Of a stretch of DNA of 64,000 bases, positions 8,748-17,898 are shown piece after piece. The stretch is taken from NCBI GenBank assembly GCA_963830385.1, contig CAWHMD010000002.1, positions 868,001 through 932,000 of the forward strand. Direction: 5' to 3'. The notes beneath the pieces were generated by a model. That model did not search any database and was not told where the DNA came from. It saw nothing but the letters and a program-made list of their open reading frames with translations. A program made the translations under genes and the position numbers. Position 1 is the stretch's first letter; each line of letters starts with the position of its first letter. This DNA is from Bog-532 sp963830385. GTDB taxonomy: Bacteria > Actinomycetota > Actinomycetes > Streptosporangiales > Streptosporangiaceae.

Positions 8748-9465
8748 CGCTCAGACGTGCCGGGCCGCCGCTCAGGCGTGCCCGGCCGATCTCGCCCGGG
8801 CGCGGGCCGGTGTCGCCGACCAGGGTCCCGTCCGGTGCCCAGATCCCCGACTGGCCCGCGGTCCGGTCGTAGCCGCCGCCGGCCTGCCCGGCGAAGCTGG
8901 CCACCGCCACCCATACCTGGTGGGTGACGGCGATGTGGCGGGCCCGTTCGTGCTGCACTCCGGCCTCGTCGGCGTGCTTGACCGTCCCGGCCAGGTAGGC
9001 GTCGATGCCGAGGGCGGCGGTATCGGCGGCATGCTGGGGCATCCCGGTGTCCTTGCACACGGCCAGGCCCAGCTCCCAGCCGTCGACGGTCAGCTTGGCG
9101 GGCGCCGGGCCGGGTGTGAACCGCTGTGCTTCCTCGTCACCCAGCCACATCTTGCGGTAAGCGACGGTTGCTCCCCGGGCGTCGATGGCCAGCACGCCGA
9201 TGAAGACCTGTCCGTCTTTCACGGGGGCGCCGGCCAGGGCCATGGTCCCGGTTTCCGCGCAGGCCCGGCCGATTGGCTGGAGCCGTCCGTCGCCCGGGTC
9301 CACCGGCACCGCGTCCAGCTCGTACCCGGTCAGCGACAACTCGGGGAACACCACTACCCGCGACCGGGCCGCCCGGATCGCTTCGGCGTGCGCCCGCGCG
9401 TTGGCCGCCACGTCGTGCGCCACGCACGGCGGCTGCGCCACCGCCACGGTGAGGGATCCACGCAT
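8683..9465 (-). CDS. Carbon-nitrogen hydrolase (nitrilase superfamily), second copy
   Basis: About 260 residues. The triad appears as Glu in VFPELSLTGYE, Lys in YRKMWLGDEE and Cys in LGLAVCKDTGMP. It is only distantly similar to its convergent neighbour, so not a recent duplication. The ATG at 9465 has AGGAG nine bases upstream and starts MRGSLTVAVAQPP. The C-terminal 30 residues are repetitive Gly/Arg/Ser and overlap the neighbouring nitrilase in antisense, suggesting a stop codon moved downstream. It follows the BNR-repeat gene on the same strand after a strong palindrome, so it is likely transcribed separately. Substrate unknown. Confidence 0.85.
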   Translation of the reverse strand: MRGSLTVAVAQPPCVAHDVAANARAHAEAIRAARSRVVVFPELSLTGYELDAVPVDPGDGRLQPIGRACAETGTMALAGAPVKDGQVFIGVLAIDARGATVAYRKMWLGDEEAQRFTPGPAPAKLTVDGWELGLAVCKDTGMPQHAADTAALGIDAYLAGTVKHADEAGVQHERARHIAVTHQVWVAVASFAGQAGGGYDRTAGQSGIWAPDGTLVGDTGPRPGEIGRARLSGGPARLSVSRARLGGGAPGSGSTGAPGR

Positions 9466-9490
9466 CTGAGCGGCTCCTGGGACTCGCCCC

Positions 9491-9518
9491 ACCCGGGCAA
9501 AGGTACCTTTGCCCGGGT
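9491..9518. terminator. 28-bp perfect palindrome between BNR-repeat gene and nitrilase
   Basis: A perfect self-complementary stretch built on CCCGGGCAAAGG followed by its complement, with no loop bases. It lies 79 bases past the stop of the large minus-strand BNR-repeat gene and 26 bases before the nitrilase start. It could end transcription of the former or act as a regulatory site for the latter. Its half-site CCTTTGCCCG recurs in the hairpin at 55072-55117. Confidence 0.6.
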
Positions 9519-9596
9519 ACCGGCCGGGTGGCCGGCACCAGCCGGGTGCCCGGTACCGGCCGGGCGGCCCCGCGCCCGCCACGCAAGGGGCGGGCG

Positions 9597-12500
9597 CTAG
9601 TTGCGGATCGGGGAGCGCCAGATGGTGGGGGTCTCGCTGGTTGCCGTGGCGGTGAAGCCGACCCCGGTCAGGGTGCTGCCGGAGACGGTGAGGGCGGTGA
9701 TCTCCTGGATGCCCTGGCCGCCCAGGCCGGTCGCCGTGGGGGTGTTGGAGGTCCAGGTCAGGCCGTCGGTCGAGGTCCAGATGACCACATTCTGGCCACC
9801 GGCGACGCCGAACGTGCCGGTCGCGGTGAAACCGCGACCGGTGGCGGCGACCGCGGTCACGGCGGCGGGGCCACTGGGGGACGGCAGCAACGACTCGGAC
9901 CAGGTGACGCCGCCGTCCTTGGACATCGCGGCGAACGGCCCGGTGTTCCCGGCCGCGGTGGTGGCGGTGCCCACCGCCACCAGCGTGCGGCCGTTGACCG
10001 CGACCTGGCTGAGCTGGGCCCTGGCGGCCGACGTGGGCACCGCCAGCGTCACCGCCTGCCATCTCCGGCCGTTGGCCGAGGTCCAGGCGGCCGGGTGCGC
10101 GCCGGCCGAGCCGACCGCGGTGAACCCGCCGGCCGTGGCGGTGACGGCCAGCATCTGCCGGTTGGCGCCCGGCTGGTCCAGCGCCCCGGGGGCGGCGCTG
10201 GTGGCACGCTGCCAGCCGGCCAGCCCGGCCGACCACCAGGCGGCGGCGACCGTTCGGCCACCGCTGACCTGCCGGCCGACGATCACGTAACCCGACGGCC
10301 CGGCGGCCACCGCCGAGGTGGACAGCCCGGCCCCGGCGAATGCGGCCGCCGAATCGGCCGTCTGCCAGCTGCGGCCGGCCGCCGAGGTGACCACGACCGG
10401 GTGCTGCGCGGCTCCGGCCTGCACACCGCCGACCGCGACCCAGCCCCGCGAGCCGCGGGCGACCGCGGTCAGCTGCTGCTGCCCGGCCCGGTTCAGCACG
10501 TTGGCGGTGGCCCCGGCGCCGCGGGTCCAGGTGGTGCCCGCGTCGGCCGAGAACCAGGTGGCCGGGAAGCCGTTCGCGCTGCCCACCGCGACCTGATCGC
10601 TCCCGCTGGCGGCGATCCCGTTCACCCCCAGCTCGGGCTCGACCGCGCCGGGGATGGCGGCCACGCTCACCGGCCTGACCTGCCCCCCGTGGTCCACGGT
10701 GAGCAGCGGCTGCTGGCCCTGGTCGACGGCTGCGTGCCCGCTGGCCACGACCGCGCCGCCGCTGGCGGTGGCCAGGCCCGCGACCGTGCCGCCGGCCCCG
10801 GCCAGGGTCCCGGCCGCCTGCCAGGAGGCCCCGCCGACGCTGGTGAACGCCAGCGTCGCGCCGTTGCTGGCCGCGGCCAGCACCGCGCCTGCGGGACCGC
10901 CGCTGACGCCGGTCACGGTCAGCGGCGCGTGGCCGGGCCCGGTGATCGCGGCGCCGAACTTCCAGGCCTGGCCGTCCGGCGAGGTGAAGGCGACCGCGTC
11001 CGGACGCTTCGCCGCCTGGCCGGGCCGGATCGCTACGAACGTGCTGCCCGCCACCGCCAGCCCGGCCACCGATGCGGTCGCCCCGTTACTGGCCGGCACG
11101 GTCACCGGAGCCCAGCTGGTGCCGCCGTTGGTGCTGCGCCACACCCCCGCGGCCTGGGCCGTCCCCTTGGTCACGGAGGCCGCGATCAGGGTGGTGTTGC
11201 CGGACGCGACGGCCGCCGTGATTGCGCCCACGGTGCCGCCGCCGGGCGCGGTCAGCTTCAGCTGGGCCGGGCCGAGCCGCTGCCAGCTGATACCGGTGGC
11301 CGAGGTCCACAGCACCGGGCCGCCCGCCGCGGTGTGCCCGGCCGCCACGAACCCGGTGGCCGTCCGGCGCAGCACGGTCACCTGGTCACCGGCCTGGAGC
11401 GGGCCGATGCCGGCGGCCGGCTGGAGGGTCCAGGACGTGCCGGTGGGGCTGGTCCAGACGCTGTGCGGGCCGATCGCCAGCCAGCGGCCGGCCCCGCCCG
11501 CGATCAGCGTGGCCGGGTGACCGGGTGCGGGCTGGCCCCCGCCCGGTGCCTGTTCGGCGCCGAGGCTCCAGGTCTGCCCGCTGTCGCTGGACACGAAGAA
11601 CTGGGCCCGGCCGATCCGGGCTCCGGTCTGCGAGCCGACCGCGACGATCCGGGTGCCGGAGCTGGCCGCCGCGGTCAGCACCTGGGTGATGCCCCGGCTC
11701 TGCTCGGCCGCGACGGTGCTGAAGTCGTTGCTGGCCGGGGTGGCAGGCGGGAAGCCGACCGACAGCGTGGCCGGTGACGGCCCGGGCCCGCCGCTGTTGC
11801 CGCCGAACGCCGCGACCAGGGCGATCCCGATGACCACCATCGTCACCATCGGCAGAGCCGCGCGCACGGCCCAGCGCCGGACCCCGGCCGCCGACAGCGG
11901 GGACGGCAGCGGGTGGTCACGGTGCGGTCCCAGGCCGGATGGGCGGGTACGGTCCGGCGCGGCCCGGTGCCCACGGCTGTCCCGGCGACGGCCGGGCCGG
12001 TCGTAGCGGTCGTCGCTGGTGGACGGGTCGGTGCCGGCCCGGTCGGCCCGGGCGGCGGTGAACTCGTCCTCGTCCTCGTCGACGTCGCCGGGCGCGGGCG
12101 GCAGCGCCAGCATCGACCGCCGGTAGGGATGACTGGCCGCGTCCTCGAAGGCCCGGGTGGTGCCGGTGAACTCGAAGCCGGGCGGCCCCGGCGGGCCGGG
12201 GGGCCCGGCCACCTCGGGTGGCTCCGGGGGCGCGACGGGGGCGTATGACTCCGGGGGTGCGTAGGGAGCCGGGGAGTAGCCGGCCGGCGCGCCGAACTCG
12301 TAACCCCGCTCGGGAGGCTCGCCGGCCCACAGGTTGGGGCCGACGTAGACCTGGCCAGCCAGGGTCGTCTCGGCGTCCAGCTCCAGGTCCGGGGCGTCCA
12401 GGTCGAGGGCGCGGCGGGGCTGGACCGGCTCGGGCACCGGTTCGTAGCCGAACTCGTAGCCGGGCGGCCCGACGGGAAGGGCCGGGCCAGGTTGGTAGGC

Positions 12501-13409
12501 CGGCTCGGGGCCATAGGCCGTATCGAACTCGGAGCCCGGCCCGAGGCCGTAGCCGCCGCTCGGGCCGTAATCGCTGTCCGGGCCGTAATCCCCGCTCGGG
12601 CCGTAATCGCCGCTCGGGCCGTAATCCCCGCTCGGGCCGTAATCCCCGCTCGGGCCGTAACCGTCCGGGCCGTAATCGCCGTCCGGGCCGTAACCGTAGT
12701 CGGGGGCGTAGCCGTAGTCCGGCGCGTATCCAGGGCCCGGGCCGTGGCCGGAAGCAGGTCCAGGGCCGTAGCCGGGGCCAGAGCCGTAGCCCGGGCCCGG
12801 GCCGTAGCCGGGCTCGTAGCCCGGCCCGTACCGGCCGTCGGCGGGACCGTACCGGCTGTCGCCCGGGCCGTCGTACCGGTCGTCGGCCGGGACGGGGACG
12901 AACGAGCCCCGGCCTCGCTCGTAGCCGTACAGCTCGGGCGGGTCGTAGTGGGCGTAGCCGGGCGGCGGCATCCCCGGCTGGTCGTCGGCGGAGCCGCGGG
13001 AGGTGTAGAGGTAACCGGTGCCCGGGTCGGGCGCCGCGCCGTTCGGCTCCTGAGACGGGTAGCCGGGGCTGGGCTCCTGGTAGGGATAGCCGCGGCCGTC
13101 CTCGTACGGGTAGCCGGGGCCAGGCGGCTGCTGCGGGTAACCAGGACCGGGCTCTTGATACGGGTAACCCGGGCCGGCCTGCTCGTACGGATAGGAGTTG
13201 CCCCCGGCGGCCGGATAGGGGTAGCCGGGCGGCTCGGCGCCCAGGCCGTACGGAGCGACGGGCGCGGCGCCGGAGTACCGGTCGGGCAGCCGGGGGGCGG
13301 GCACGTCCGGCCCGCGCCAGGTGCCCTCTTCCCCGTGGCCGGGCCGGCGAATGCGCACGCGTCGGTACCGCGGCGGATCGTCATCCCAGGGGTTGCCGGT
13401 CGTACTCAC
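9597..13409 (-). CDS. Membrane-anchored BNR/sialidase-repeat beta-propeller protein with long disordered N-terminus
   Basis: About 1270 residues in three parts. Residues 1-510 are low-complexity Pro/Gly/Tyr/Asp sequence with repeats of the type GYPYQEPGPGYP and SGDYGP. One hydrophobic segment follows at about 512-535 (LPMVTMVVIGIALVAAFGG). The remainder is a run of propeller blades with Asp-box motifs, for example SSDSGQTWS, STNGGTSWAP, SADAGTTWTRG, SKDGGVTWS and STDGLTWTS. With no signal peptide and one internal helix, the likely topology is type II, with a cytoplasmic tail and an exported propeller. GTG 13409 has GAGGAAAAG just upstream. It is divergent from kgd. Enzymatic sialidase residues are not evident; ligand binding is more likely. 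Confidence 0.75.
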   Translation of the reverse strand: MSTTGNPWDDDPPRYRRVRIRRPGHGEEGTWRGPDVPAPRLPDRYSGAAPVAPYGLGAEPPGYPYPAAGGNSYPYEQAGPGYPYQEPGPGYPQQPPGPGYPYEDGRGYPYQEPSPGYPSQEPNGAAPDPGTGYLYTSRGSADDQPGMPPPGYAHYDPPELYGYERGRGSFVPVPADDRYDGPGDSRYGPADGRYGPGYEPGYGPGPGYGSGPGYGPGPASGHGPGPGYAPDYGYAPDYGYGPDGDYGPDGYGPSGDYGPSGDYGPSGDYGPSGDYGPDSDYGPSGGYGLGPGSEFDTAYGPEPAYQPGPALPVGPPGYEFGYEPVPEPVQPRRALDLDAPDLELDAETTLAGQVYVGPNLWAGEPPERGYEFGAPAGYSPAPYAPPESYAPVAPPEPPEVAGPPGPPGPPGFEFTGTTRAFEDAASHPYRRSMLALPPAPGDVDEDEDEFTAARADRAGTDPSTSDDRYDRPGRRRDSRGHRAAPDRTRPSGLGPHRDHPLPSPLSAAGVRRWAVRAALPMVTMVVIGIALVAAFGGNSGGPGPSPATLSVGFPPATPASNDFSTVAAEQSRGITQVLTAAASSGTRIVAVGSQTGARIGRAQFFVSSDSGQTWSLGAEQAPGGGQPAPGHPATLIAGGAGRWLAIGPHSVWTSPTGTSWTLQPAAGIGPLQAGDQVTVLRRTATGFVAAGHTAAGGPVLWTSATGISWQRLGPAQLKLTAPGGGTVGAITAAVASGNTTLIAASVTKGTAQAAGVWRSTNGGTSWAPVTVPASNGATASVAGLAVAGSTFVAIRPGQAAKRPDAVAFTSPDGQAWKFGAAITGPGHAPLTVTGVSGGPAGAVLAAASNGATLAFTSVGGASWQAAGTLAGAGGTVAGLATASGGAVVASGHAAVDQGQQPLLTVDHGGQVRPVSVAAIPGAVEPELGVNGIAASGSDQVAVGSANGFPATWFSADAGTTWTRGAGATANVLNRAGQQQLTAVARGSRGWVAVGGVQAGAAQHPVVVTSAAGRSWQTADSAAAFAGAGLSTSAVAAGPSGYVIVGRQVSGGRTVAAAWWSAGLAGWQRATSAAPGALDQPGANRQMLAVTATAGGFTAVGSAGAHPAAWTSANGRRWQAVTLAVPTSAARAQLSQVAVNGRTLVAVGTATTAAGNTGPFAAMSKDGGVTWSESLLPSPSGPAAVTAVAATGRGFTATGTFGVAGGQNVVIWTSTDGLTWTSNTPTATGLGGQGIQEITALTVSGSTLTGVGFTATATSETPTIWRSPIRN
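12552..12699. repeat. Short tandem repeats encoding SGDYGP units
   Basis: About eight near-identical 18-base units (on the plus strand variants of CCGCTCGGGCCGTAATCC) encode Ser/Asp-Gly-Asp-Tyr-Gly-Pro repeats in the cytoplasmic tail of the BNR-repeat protein. Near-identity at DNA level suggests recent slippage, so copy number may vary between strains. Confidence 0.8.
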
Positions 13410-13664
13410 CTTTTCCTCGAGGGTGCGGGGCGGCCCAATGGGGGGAAGTCGGCCTATATCCCCTTCGCGGCGATCGTACCTCCCGGCACCTTGATCAAGC
13501 GGGGGATTACGGACGGCAGCGAGCGCGTCAGCAACAGGTGACGGGCGCCACACCAACCAGGGCGAACCCGAAGATTGCTTCACTCCCCGAGGCCGGCGGA
13601 CGCCGGTATCCTGGAGACCTAGCCAGGATCGCATTTCAAATCGCGGAAGTAGGCGATTACCGCC

Positions 13665-16600
13665 GTGTCTTCTGAGTCACCGCGTGTCAGCGCGGATCTC
13701 AGCGAATCAGAGTCGACGAACCGAGCTGGACAGCCTGGCGGACCCCCCGGGACCGCCCCCCAGCTGACGGCCTCCGATTTCGGCGCCAACCAGTGGCTCG
13801 TCGACGAGCTGTACCAGCGCTACCTGGCGGACCCCGGCTCCGTTGACCAGGCGTGGTGGAGCTTCTTCTCCGACTACCGCTCCACCGGCGCCAACGGCGA
13901 CGAGGGGCAGCCCGAGGCCGACAGCGACGACGCCACCGCAGCCCGCGAGGACAACGCGGCCGCCCCGGCGGCTACCGCGCCCGCCCCGGCCGGCCATGCC
14001 AACGGCGCCGCCCCGGCGGCCCCGGCTCAGCCCGCGACGCCCGCCGCCCCCGCGAACCCGGCGCCTCCCGCTCCCCCGGCTGCGCAGGCACCCGCGCCGG
14101 CCGTCAGTCCGGCGGCGGCCGCCGCCAAGCCACCCGCGCCGCCGGCCGGTGGCCAGCGCAACCGGCTGCGGGGCGCCGCCGCCCGGACCGCCACCAACAT
14201 GGCCAGCAGCCTGAGCGTGCCCACCGCGACCAGCGTCCGCGACATCCCGGCCAAGCTGCTCATCGACAACCGCATCGTCATCAACAACCACCTCAAGCGT
14301 GGCCGCGGTGGCAAGGTCTCGTTCACCCACCTGATCGGTTTCGCGGTCGTCCGGGCGCTGGGCGCGGTGCCGGCCATGAACGACTCGTTCGCCGAGGACG
14401 ACGGCAAGCCCGTGCTCGTCCAGCCCGAGCACGTCAACCTGGGCCTGGCCATCGACGTGGCCAAGGACGACGGGACCCGGCAGCTCCTGGTGCCCAACAT
14501 CAAGGACGCCGAGACCATGGACTTCCGGCAGTTCTGGACCGCCTACGAGGACGTGGTGCGCAAGGCGCGCACCGGCAAGCTGACCGTCGAGGACTTCGCC
14601 GGCACCACGATCAGCCTGACCAACCCGGGCACGATCGGCACCGAGCACTCCATCCCCCGGCTGATGAGCGGGCAGGGCACGATCGTCGGCGTCGGCGCGA
14701 TGGAGCTGCCGGCCGCCTACCAGGGTGCCTCGGAGGAGACGCTGGCCCGGCTGGCCCTCAGCCGCCAGGTCACGATGACCTCGACCTACGACCACCGGAT
14801 CATCCAGGGCGCCCAGTCCGGCGAGTTCCTGCAGCGCATCAACCAGCTGCTGCTCGGTGACGACGGCTTCTACGACGACATCTTCACCGCCCTGCAGATC
14901 CCGTACGAGCCGGTCCGCTGGGTCCGGGACATCTCGGCCGGGCACGAGGACGACATCACCAAGCCGGCCCGGGTGCAGGAGCTCATCCACGCCTACCGGG
15001 TCCGCGGTCACCTCATGGCCGACACCAACCCGCTCGAGTTCCCGCAGCGCAAGCACCCCGACCTGGACATCAACCAGCACGGGCTGACCCTGTGGGACCT
15101 GGAGCGGGAGTTCGCCACCGGTGGCTTCGGCGGCCAGCCGCTGATGAAGCTGCGCAAGATCCTCGGCGTGCTGCGCGACTCCTACTGCCGGACCGTCGGC
15201 ATCGAGTACATGCACATCCAGGAGCCGGACGAGCGGGCATGGATCCAGGCCCGGATCGAACGGCCGCACGAGCGGCCCGGGCACGACGAGCAGCTGCGCA
15301 TCCTGTCCCGGCTGAACGTGGCCGAGGCGTTCGAGATGTTCCTGCAGACCAAGTTCGTGGGGCAGCGCCGGTTCTCCCTCGAGGGCGCCGAGTCGCTGAT
15401 CCCGCTGCTGGACGCGGTGCTGTCCGAGGCCGCGCACGCCGAGCTGGACGAGTCGGTGCTGGCCATGGCCCACCGCGGCCGCCTCAACGTGCTGGCCAAC
15501 ATCGTCGGCAAGTCCTACGGGCAGATCTTCAACGAGTTCGAGGGCAACATGGACCCCCGCAGCACGCAGGGGTCGGGCGACGTCAAGTACCACCTGGGCG
15601 CCGAGGGCGTGTACAAGATCCCGGACGGCCCGGAAATCAAGATCGATCTGGTGGCCAACCCCAGCCACCTGGAGGCCGTCGACCCGGTCATGGAGGGCGT
15701 GGTCCGGGCCAAGCAGGACGTGCTCGACAAGGGCGGCGAGGGCGGCTTCACCGTGCTGCCGGTCATGGTGCACGGTGACGCGGCGTTCGCCGGCCAGGGT
15801 GTGGTCGCGGAGACGCTGAACCTGTCCCAGCTGCGCGGCTACCGCACCGGCGGCACCGTCCACATCGTGGTCAACAACCAGCTCGGCTTCACCACCGGGC
15901 CGGCCTCGGGCCGGTCGAGCCAGTACGCCACCGACGTGGCCCGCATGATCCAGGCGCCGATCTTCCACGTGAACGGCGACGACCCGGAGGCCGTGGTCCG
16001 CGTCGGCCGGCTCTCGTTCGAGTACCGGCAGGCGTTCCAAAAGGACGTCGTGATCGACCTGGTCTGCTACCGGCGGCGCGGCCACAACGAGGCGGACAAC
16101 CCCTCGTTCACCCAGCCGGTGATGTACGACCTGATCGAGGCCAAGCGGTCCACCCGCAAGCTCTACACCGAGTCGCTGATCGGCCGCGGCGACATCACCA
16201 TGGAAGAGGCCGAGGCGGCTCTGCGGGACTACCAGCGGCAGCTGGAGCGGGCCTTCACCGAGACCCGGGAGGCGGCCCAGAAGCCGCCCGAGCCGGGCGC
16301 GGTGCGCAAGCCGGAGCCGGAGGAGCGCCCGGTCAACCACACCGCGACCCAGACCGCGATCAGCCTCGAGGCGGTCAAGCAGATCATCGAGACCCAGGTG
16401 ACCCCGCCGGAGGGCTTCACCCCGCACCCGCGGCTGCAGCCCCAGCTGGCCCGGCGGGCGGACATGATCGACGAGGACACCATCGACTGGGCGACCGGCG
16501 AGCTGCTCGCGTTCGGCGGCCTGCTGCTGGACAGCCACCCGGTCCGGCTGGTCGGCCAGGACAGCCGCCGCGGCACATTCGGCCAGCGGCACGCGGTCGT

Positions 16601-17498
16601 GGTCGACCGGCACAACGGCAACGAGTACACGCCGCTGAAGCGGTTCGACCACGGGTCGTGCAAGTTCTACGTGTACGACTCGCTGCTGTCGGAGTTCGCC
16701 GCCGTGGGCTTCGAGTACGGCTACTCGGTGGCCCGGCCGGACACCCTGGTGGCGTGGGAAGCCCAGTTCGGCGACTTCTTCAACGGCGCCCAGTCGATCA
16801 TCGACGAGTTCATCAGCGCGGGCGAGCAGAAGTGGGGCCAGCACTCCGGCGTCGTCCTGCTGCTGCCGCACGGTTTCGAGGGCCAGGGCCCGGACCACTC
16901 CTCGGCCCGGATCGAGCGGTTCCTCTCGCTGTGCGCCCAGGACAACATGACGGTCGCGGTGCCGACCACCCCGGCCAACTACTTCCACCTGCTGCGCTGG
17001 CAGGGCCTGTCCGGGCGGAACAAGCCGCTGATCGTGTTCACGCCCAAGTCCATGCTCCGGCTCAAAGCGGCCACGTCGCCGACCTCGACGTTCACCAGCG
17101 GCTCGTTCCAGCCGCTGATCGGTGAGCCCGAGAACTTCGACACCAGCGCTGTCCGCAAGGTCATCCTGTGCAGCGGCAAGGTCTACTACGACCTGGACGG
17201 CCAGCGCCGGGCCAGCGGCTCGACCGCCGCCATCGTCCGGGTCGAGCGGCTCTACCCGCTGCCGCTGGACGAGCTGCAGGCCGAGCTGGCCCGCTACCCG
17301 CAGGCCGAGCAGCTGGTCTGGGTGCAGGAGGAGCCGGCCAACATGGGCGCCTGGCCGCGGATGGGGCTGAAGCTCCCCGAGCTGCTCGGGCGCAAGCTGG
17401 AGCTGGTGTCGCTGCCGGCCAGCTCGGCCCCGGCCACCGGCTCGGCCAAGCAGCACGCCGCCACGCACAAGCAGCTGATCGAGACGGCGCTGGCCTGA
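13665..17498 (+). CDS. kgd: Multifunctional 2-oxoglutarate decarboxylase/dehydrogenase E1-E2 (Kgd/OdhA/SucA type)
   Basis: A 1277-residue fused enzyme of actinobacterial type. The N-terminal segment includes NQWLVDELYQRYLADPGSVD. A long Ala/Pro linker spans about residues 85-165. An E2o succinyltransferase catalytic domain without a lipoyl domain follows, with the TSTYDHRIIQG active-site histidine region near residue 375. Then come the E1o thiamine diphosphate domains, with MAHRGRLNVLANI, VHGDAAFAGQG and RRGHNEADNPSFTQP. It catalyses decarboxylation of 2-oxoglutarate in the TCA cycle, working with lipoyl E2p and Lpd supplied in trans in relatives. The length fits M. tuberculosis Kgd (about 1230). 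GTG 13665 is the start. A 16-bp hairpin begins at its stop codon. Confidence 0.95.
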   Translation: MSSESPRVSADLSESESTNRAGQPGGPPGTAPQLTASDFGANQWLVDELYQRYLADPGSVDQAWWSFFSDYRSTGANGDEGQPEADSDDATAAREDNAAAPAATAPAPAGHANGAAPAAPAQPATPAAPANPAPPAPPAAQAPAPAVSPAAAAAKPPAPPAGGQRNRLRGAAARTATNMASSLSVPTATSVRDIPAKLLIDNRIVINNHLKRGRGGKVSFTHLIGFAVVRALGAVPAMNDSFAEDDGKPVLVQPEHVNLGLAIDVAKDDGTRQLLVPNIKDAETMDFRQFWTAYEDVVRKARTGKLTVEDFAGTTISLTNPGTIGTEHSIPRLMSGQGTIVGVGAMELPAAYQGASEETLARLALSRQVTMTSTYDHRIIQGAQSGEFLQRINQLLLGDDGFYDDIFTALQIPYEPVRWVRDISAGHEDDITKPARVQELIHAYRVRGHLMADTNPLEFPQRKHPDLDINQHGLTLWDLEREFATGGFGGQPLMKLRKILGVLRDSYCRTVGIEYMHIQEPDERAWIQARIERPHERPGHDEQLRILSRLNVAEAFEMFLQTKFVGQRRFSLEGAESLIPLLDAVLSEAAHAELDESVLAMAHRGRLNVLANIVGKSYGQIFNEFEGNMDPRSTQGSGDVKYHLGAEGVYKIPDGPEIKIDLVANPSHLEAVDPVMEGVVRAKQDVLDKGGEGGFTVLPVMVHGDAAFAGQGVVAETLNLSQLRGYRTGGTVHIVVNNQLGFTTGPASGRSSQYATDVARMIQAPIFHVNGDDPEAVVRVGRLSFEYRQAFQKDVVIDLVCYRRRGHNEADNPSFTQPVMYDLIEAKRSTRKLYTESLIGRGDITMEEAEAALRDYQRQLERAFTETREAAQKPPEPGAVRKPEPEERPVNHTATQTAISLEAVKQIIETQVTPPEGFTPHPRLQPQLARRADMIDEDTIDWATGELLAFGGLLLDSHPVRLVGQDSRRGTFGQRHAVVVDRHNGNEYTPLKRFDHGSCKFYVYDSLLSEFAAVGFEYGYSVARPDTLVAWEAQFGDFFNGAQSIIDEFISAGEQKWGQHSGVVLLLPHGFEGQGPDHSSARIERFLSLCAQDNMTVAVPTTPANYFHLLRWQGLSGRNKPLIVFTPKSMLRLKAATSPTSTFTSGSFQPLIGEPENFDTSAVRKVILCSGKVYYDLDGQRRASGSTAAIVRVERLYPLPLDELQAELARYPQAEQLVWVQEEPANMGAWPRMGLKLPELLGRKLELVSLPASSAPATGSAKQHAATHKQLIETALA

Positions 17499-17546
17499 TC
17501 GCCCGCGGGGCGGCGCAGCTTCCCGGCTGTCCGCCCCGCGGGCGAT
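17498..17546 (+). terminator. Rho-independent-type hairpin after kgd
   Basis: A perfect 16-bp stem (left arm 17498-17513, right arm 17531-17546) with a 17-base loop begins at the last base of the kgd stop codon. There is no T-run, as is usual for GC-rich actinobacterial terminators. The DUF6104 gene starts 24 bases later, so some readthrough may feed it. Confidence 0.75.
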
Positions 17547-17569
17547 GGGCGCCGCCGGGCGGAGGACCG

Positions 17570-17743
17570 ATGTACTTCACCGACCAGGGCATCGAAGAGC
17601 TCAACGAGCGACGCGGCGAGGAGCAGGTCAGCCTGTCCTGGCTGGCCGAGCGGTTGCGGGACTTCGTCGACCTCAATCCCGAATTCGAGACGCCCGTCGA
17701 CCGGCTGGCCAGCTGGCTGGCCCGGCTCGACGAGGACGACTGA
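17570..17743 (+). CDS. DUF6104 family small protein
   Basis: A 57-residue acidic protein, MYFTDQGIEELNERRGEEQV at the start and ending in LDEDD. It matches the small DUF6104 family commonly found next to kgd/sucA in Streptomyces and relatives; the function is not known. GGAGGA lies four bases before the ATG. Conservation of the neighbourhood hints at a link to 2-oxoglutarate metabolism, which is inference. No membrane segment, signal peptide or cysteine is present. Confidence 0.8.
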   Translation: MYFTDQGIEELNERRGEEQVSLSWLAERLRDFVDLNPEFETPVDRLASWLARLDEDD

Positions 17744-17792
17744 CCGGCTCACCCGCTCTACGACACATCTTGACCGGCGGAGTAACCGGGGA

Positions 17793-17806
17793 CAAGATAT
17801 ATCTTG
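17793..17806. promoter_or_regulatory. Palindromic operator candidate for the PadR regulator
   Basis: CAAGATATATCTTG is a perfect 14-bp palindrome 92 bases before the DUF4097 gene. A half-site ATCTTGA lies at 17767-17773. AT-centred palindromes of this form are typical PadR-family operators, and a padR gene closes the same operon, so autorepression is the simplest reading. Confidence 0.65.
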
Positions 17807-17898
17807 AATATGGAAAGGCTGGTCAGGGCGGGGAGCCCCGGAAACGGTGCGGAGCCCCGGACGACGAGGCCGTAACCGGGTGAGACAGGAGACAGCCG

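Noticed and set aside
12552..12699. Tandem units resembling a CRISPR array
   Set aside because: Units are 18 bases with no spacers, lie in frame inside a coding gene and encode SGDYGP repeats.
13593..13606. CCGGCG/CGCCGG inverted repeat upstream of kgd as an operator
   Set aside because: Only six-base GC arms; no regulator or consensus supports it.
13707..17468. A 1253-residue open frame antisense to kgd
   Set aside because: Arg/Gly/Val-rich shadow of the kgd coding strand with no domain; kgd motifs are unmistakable on the plus strand.
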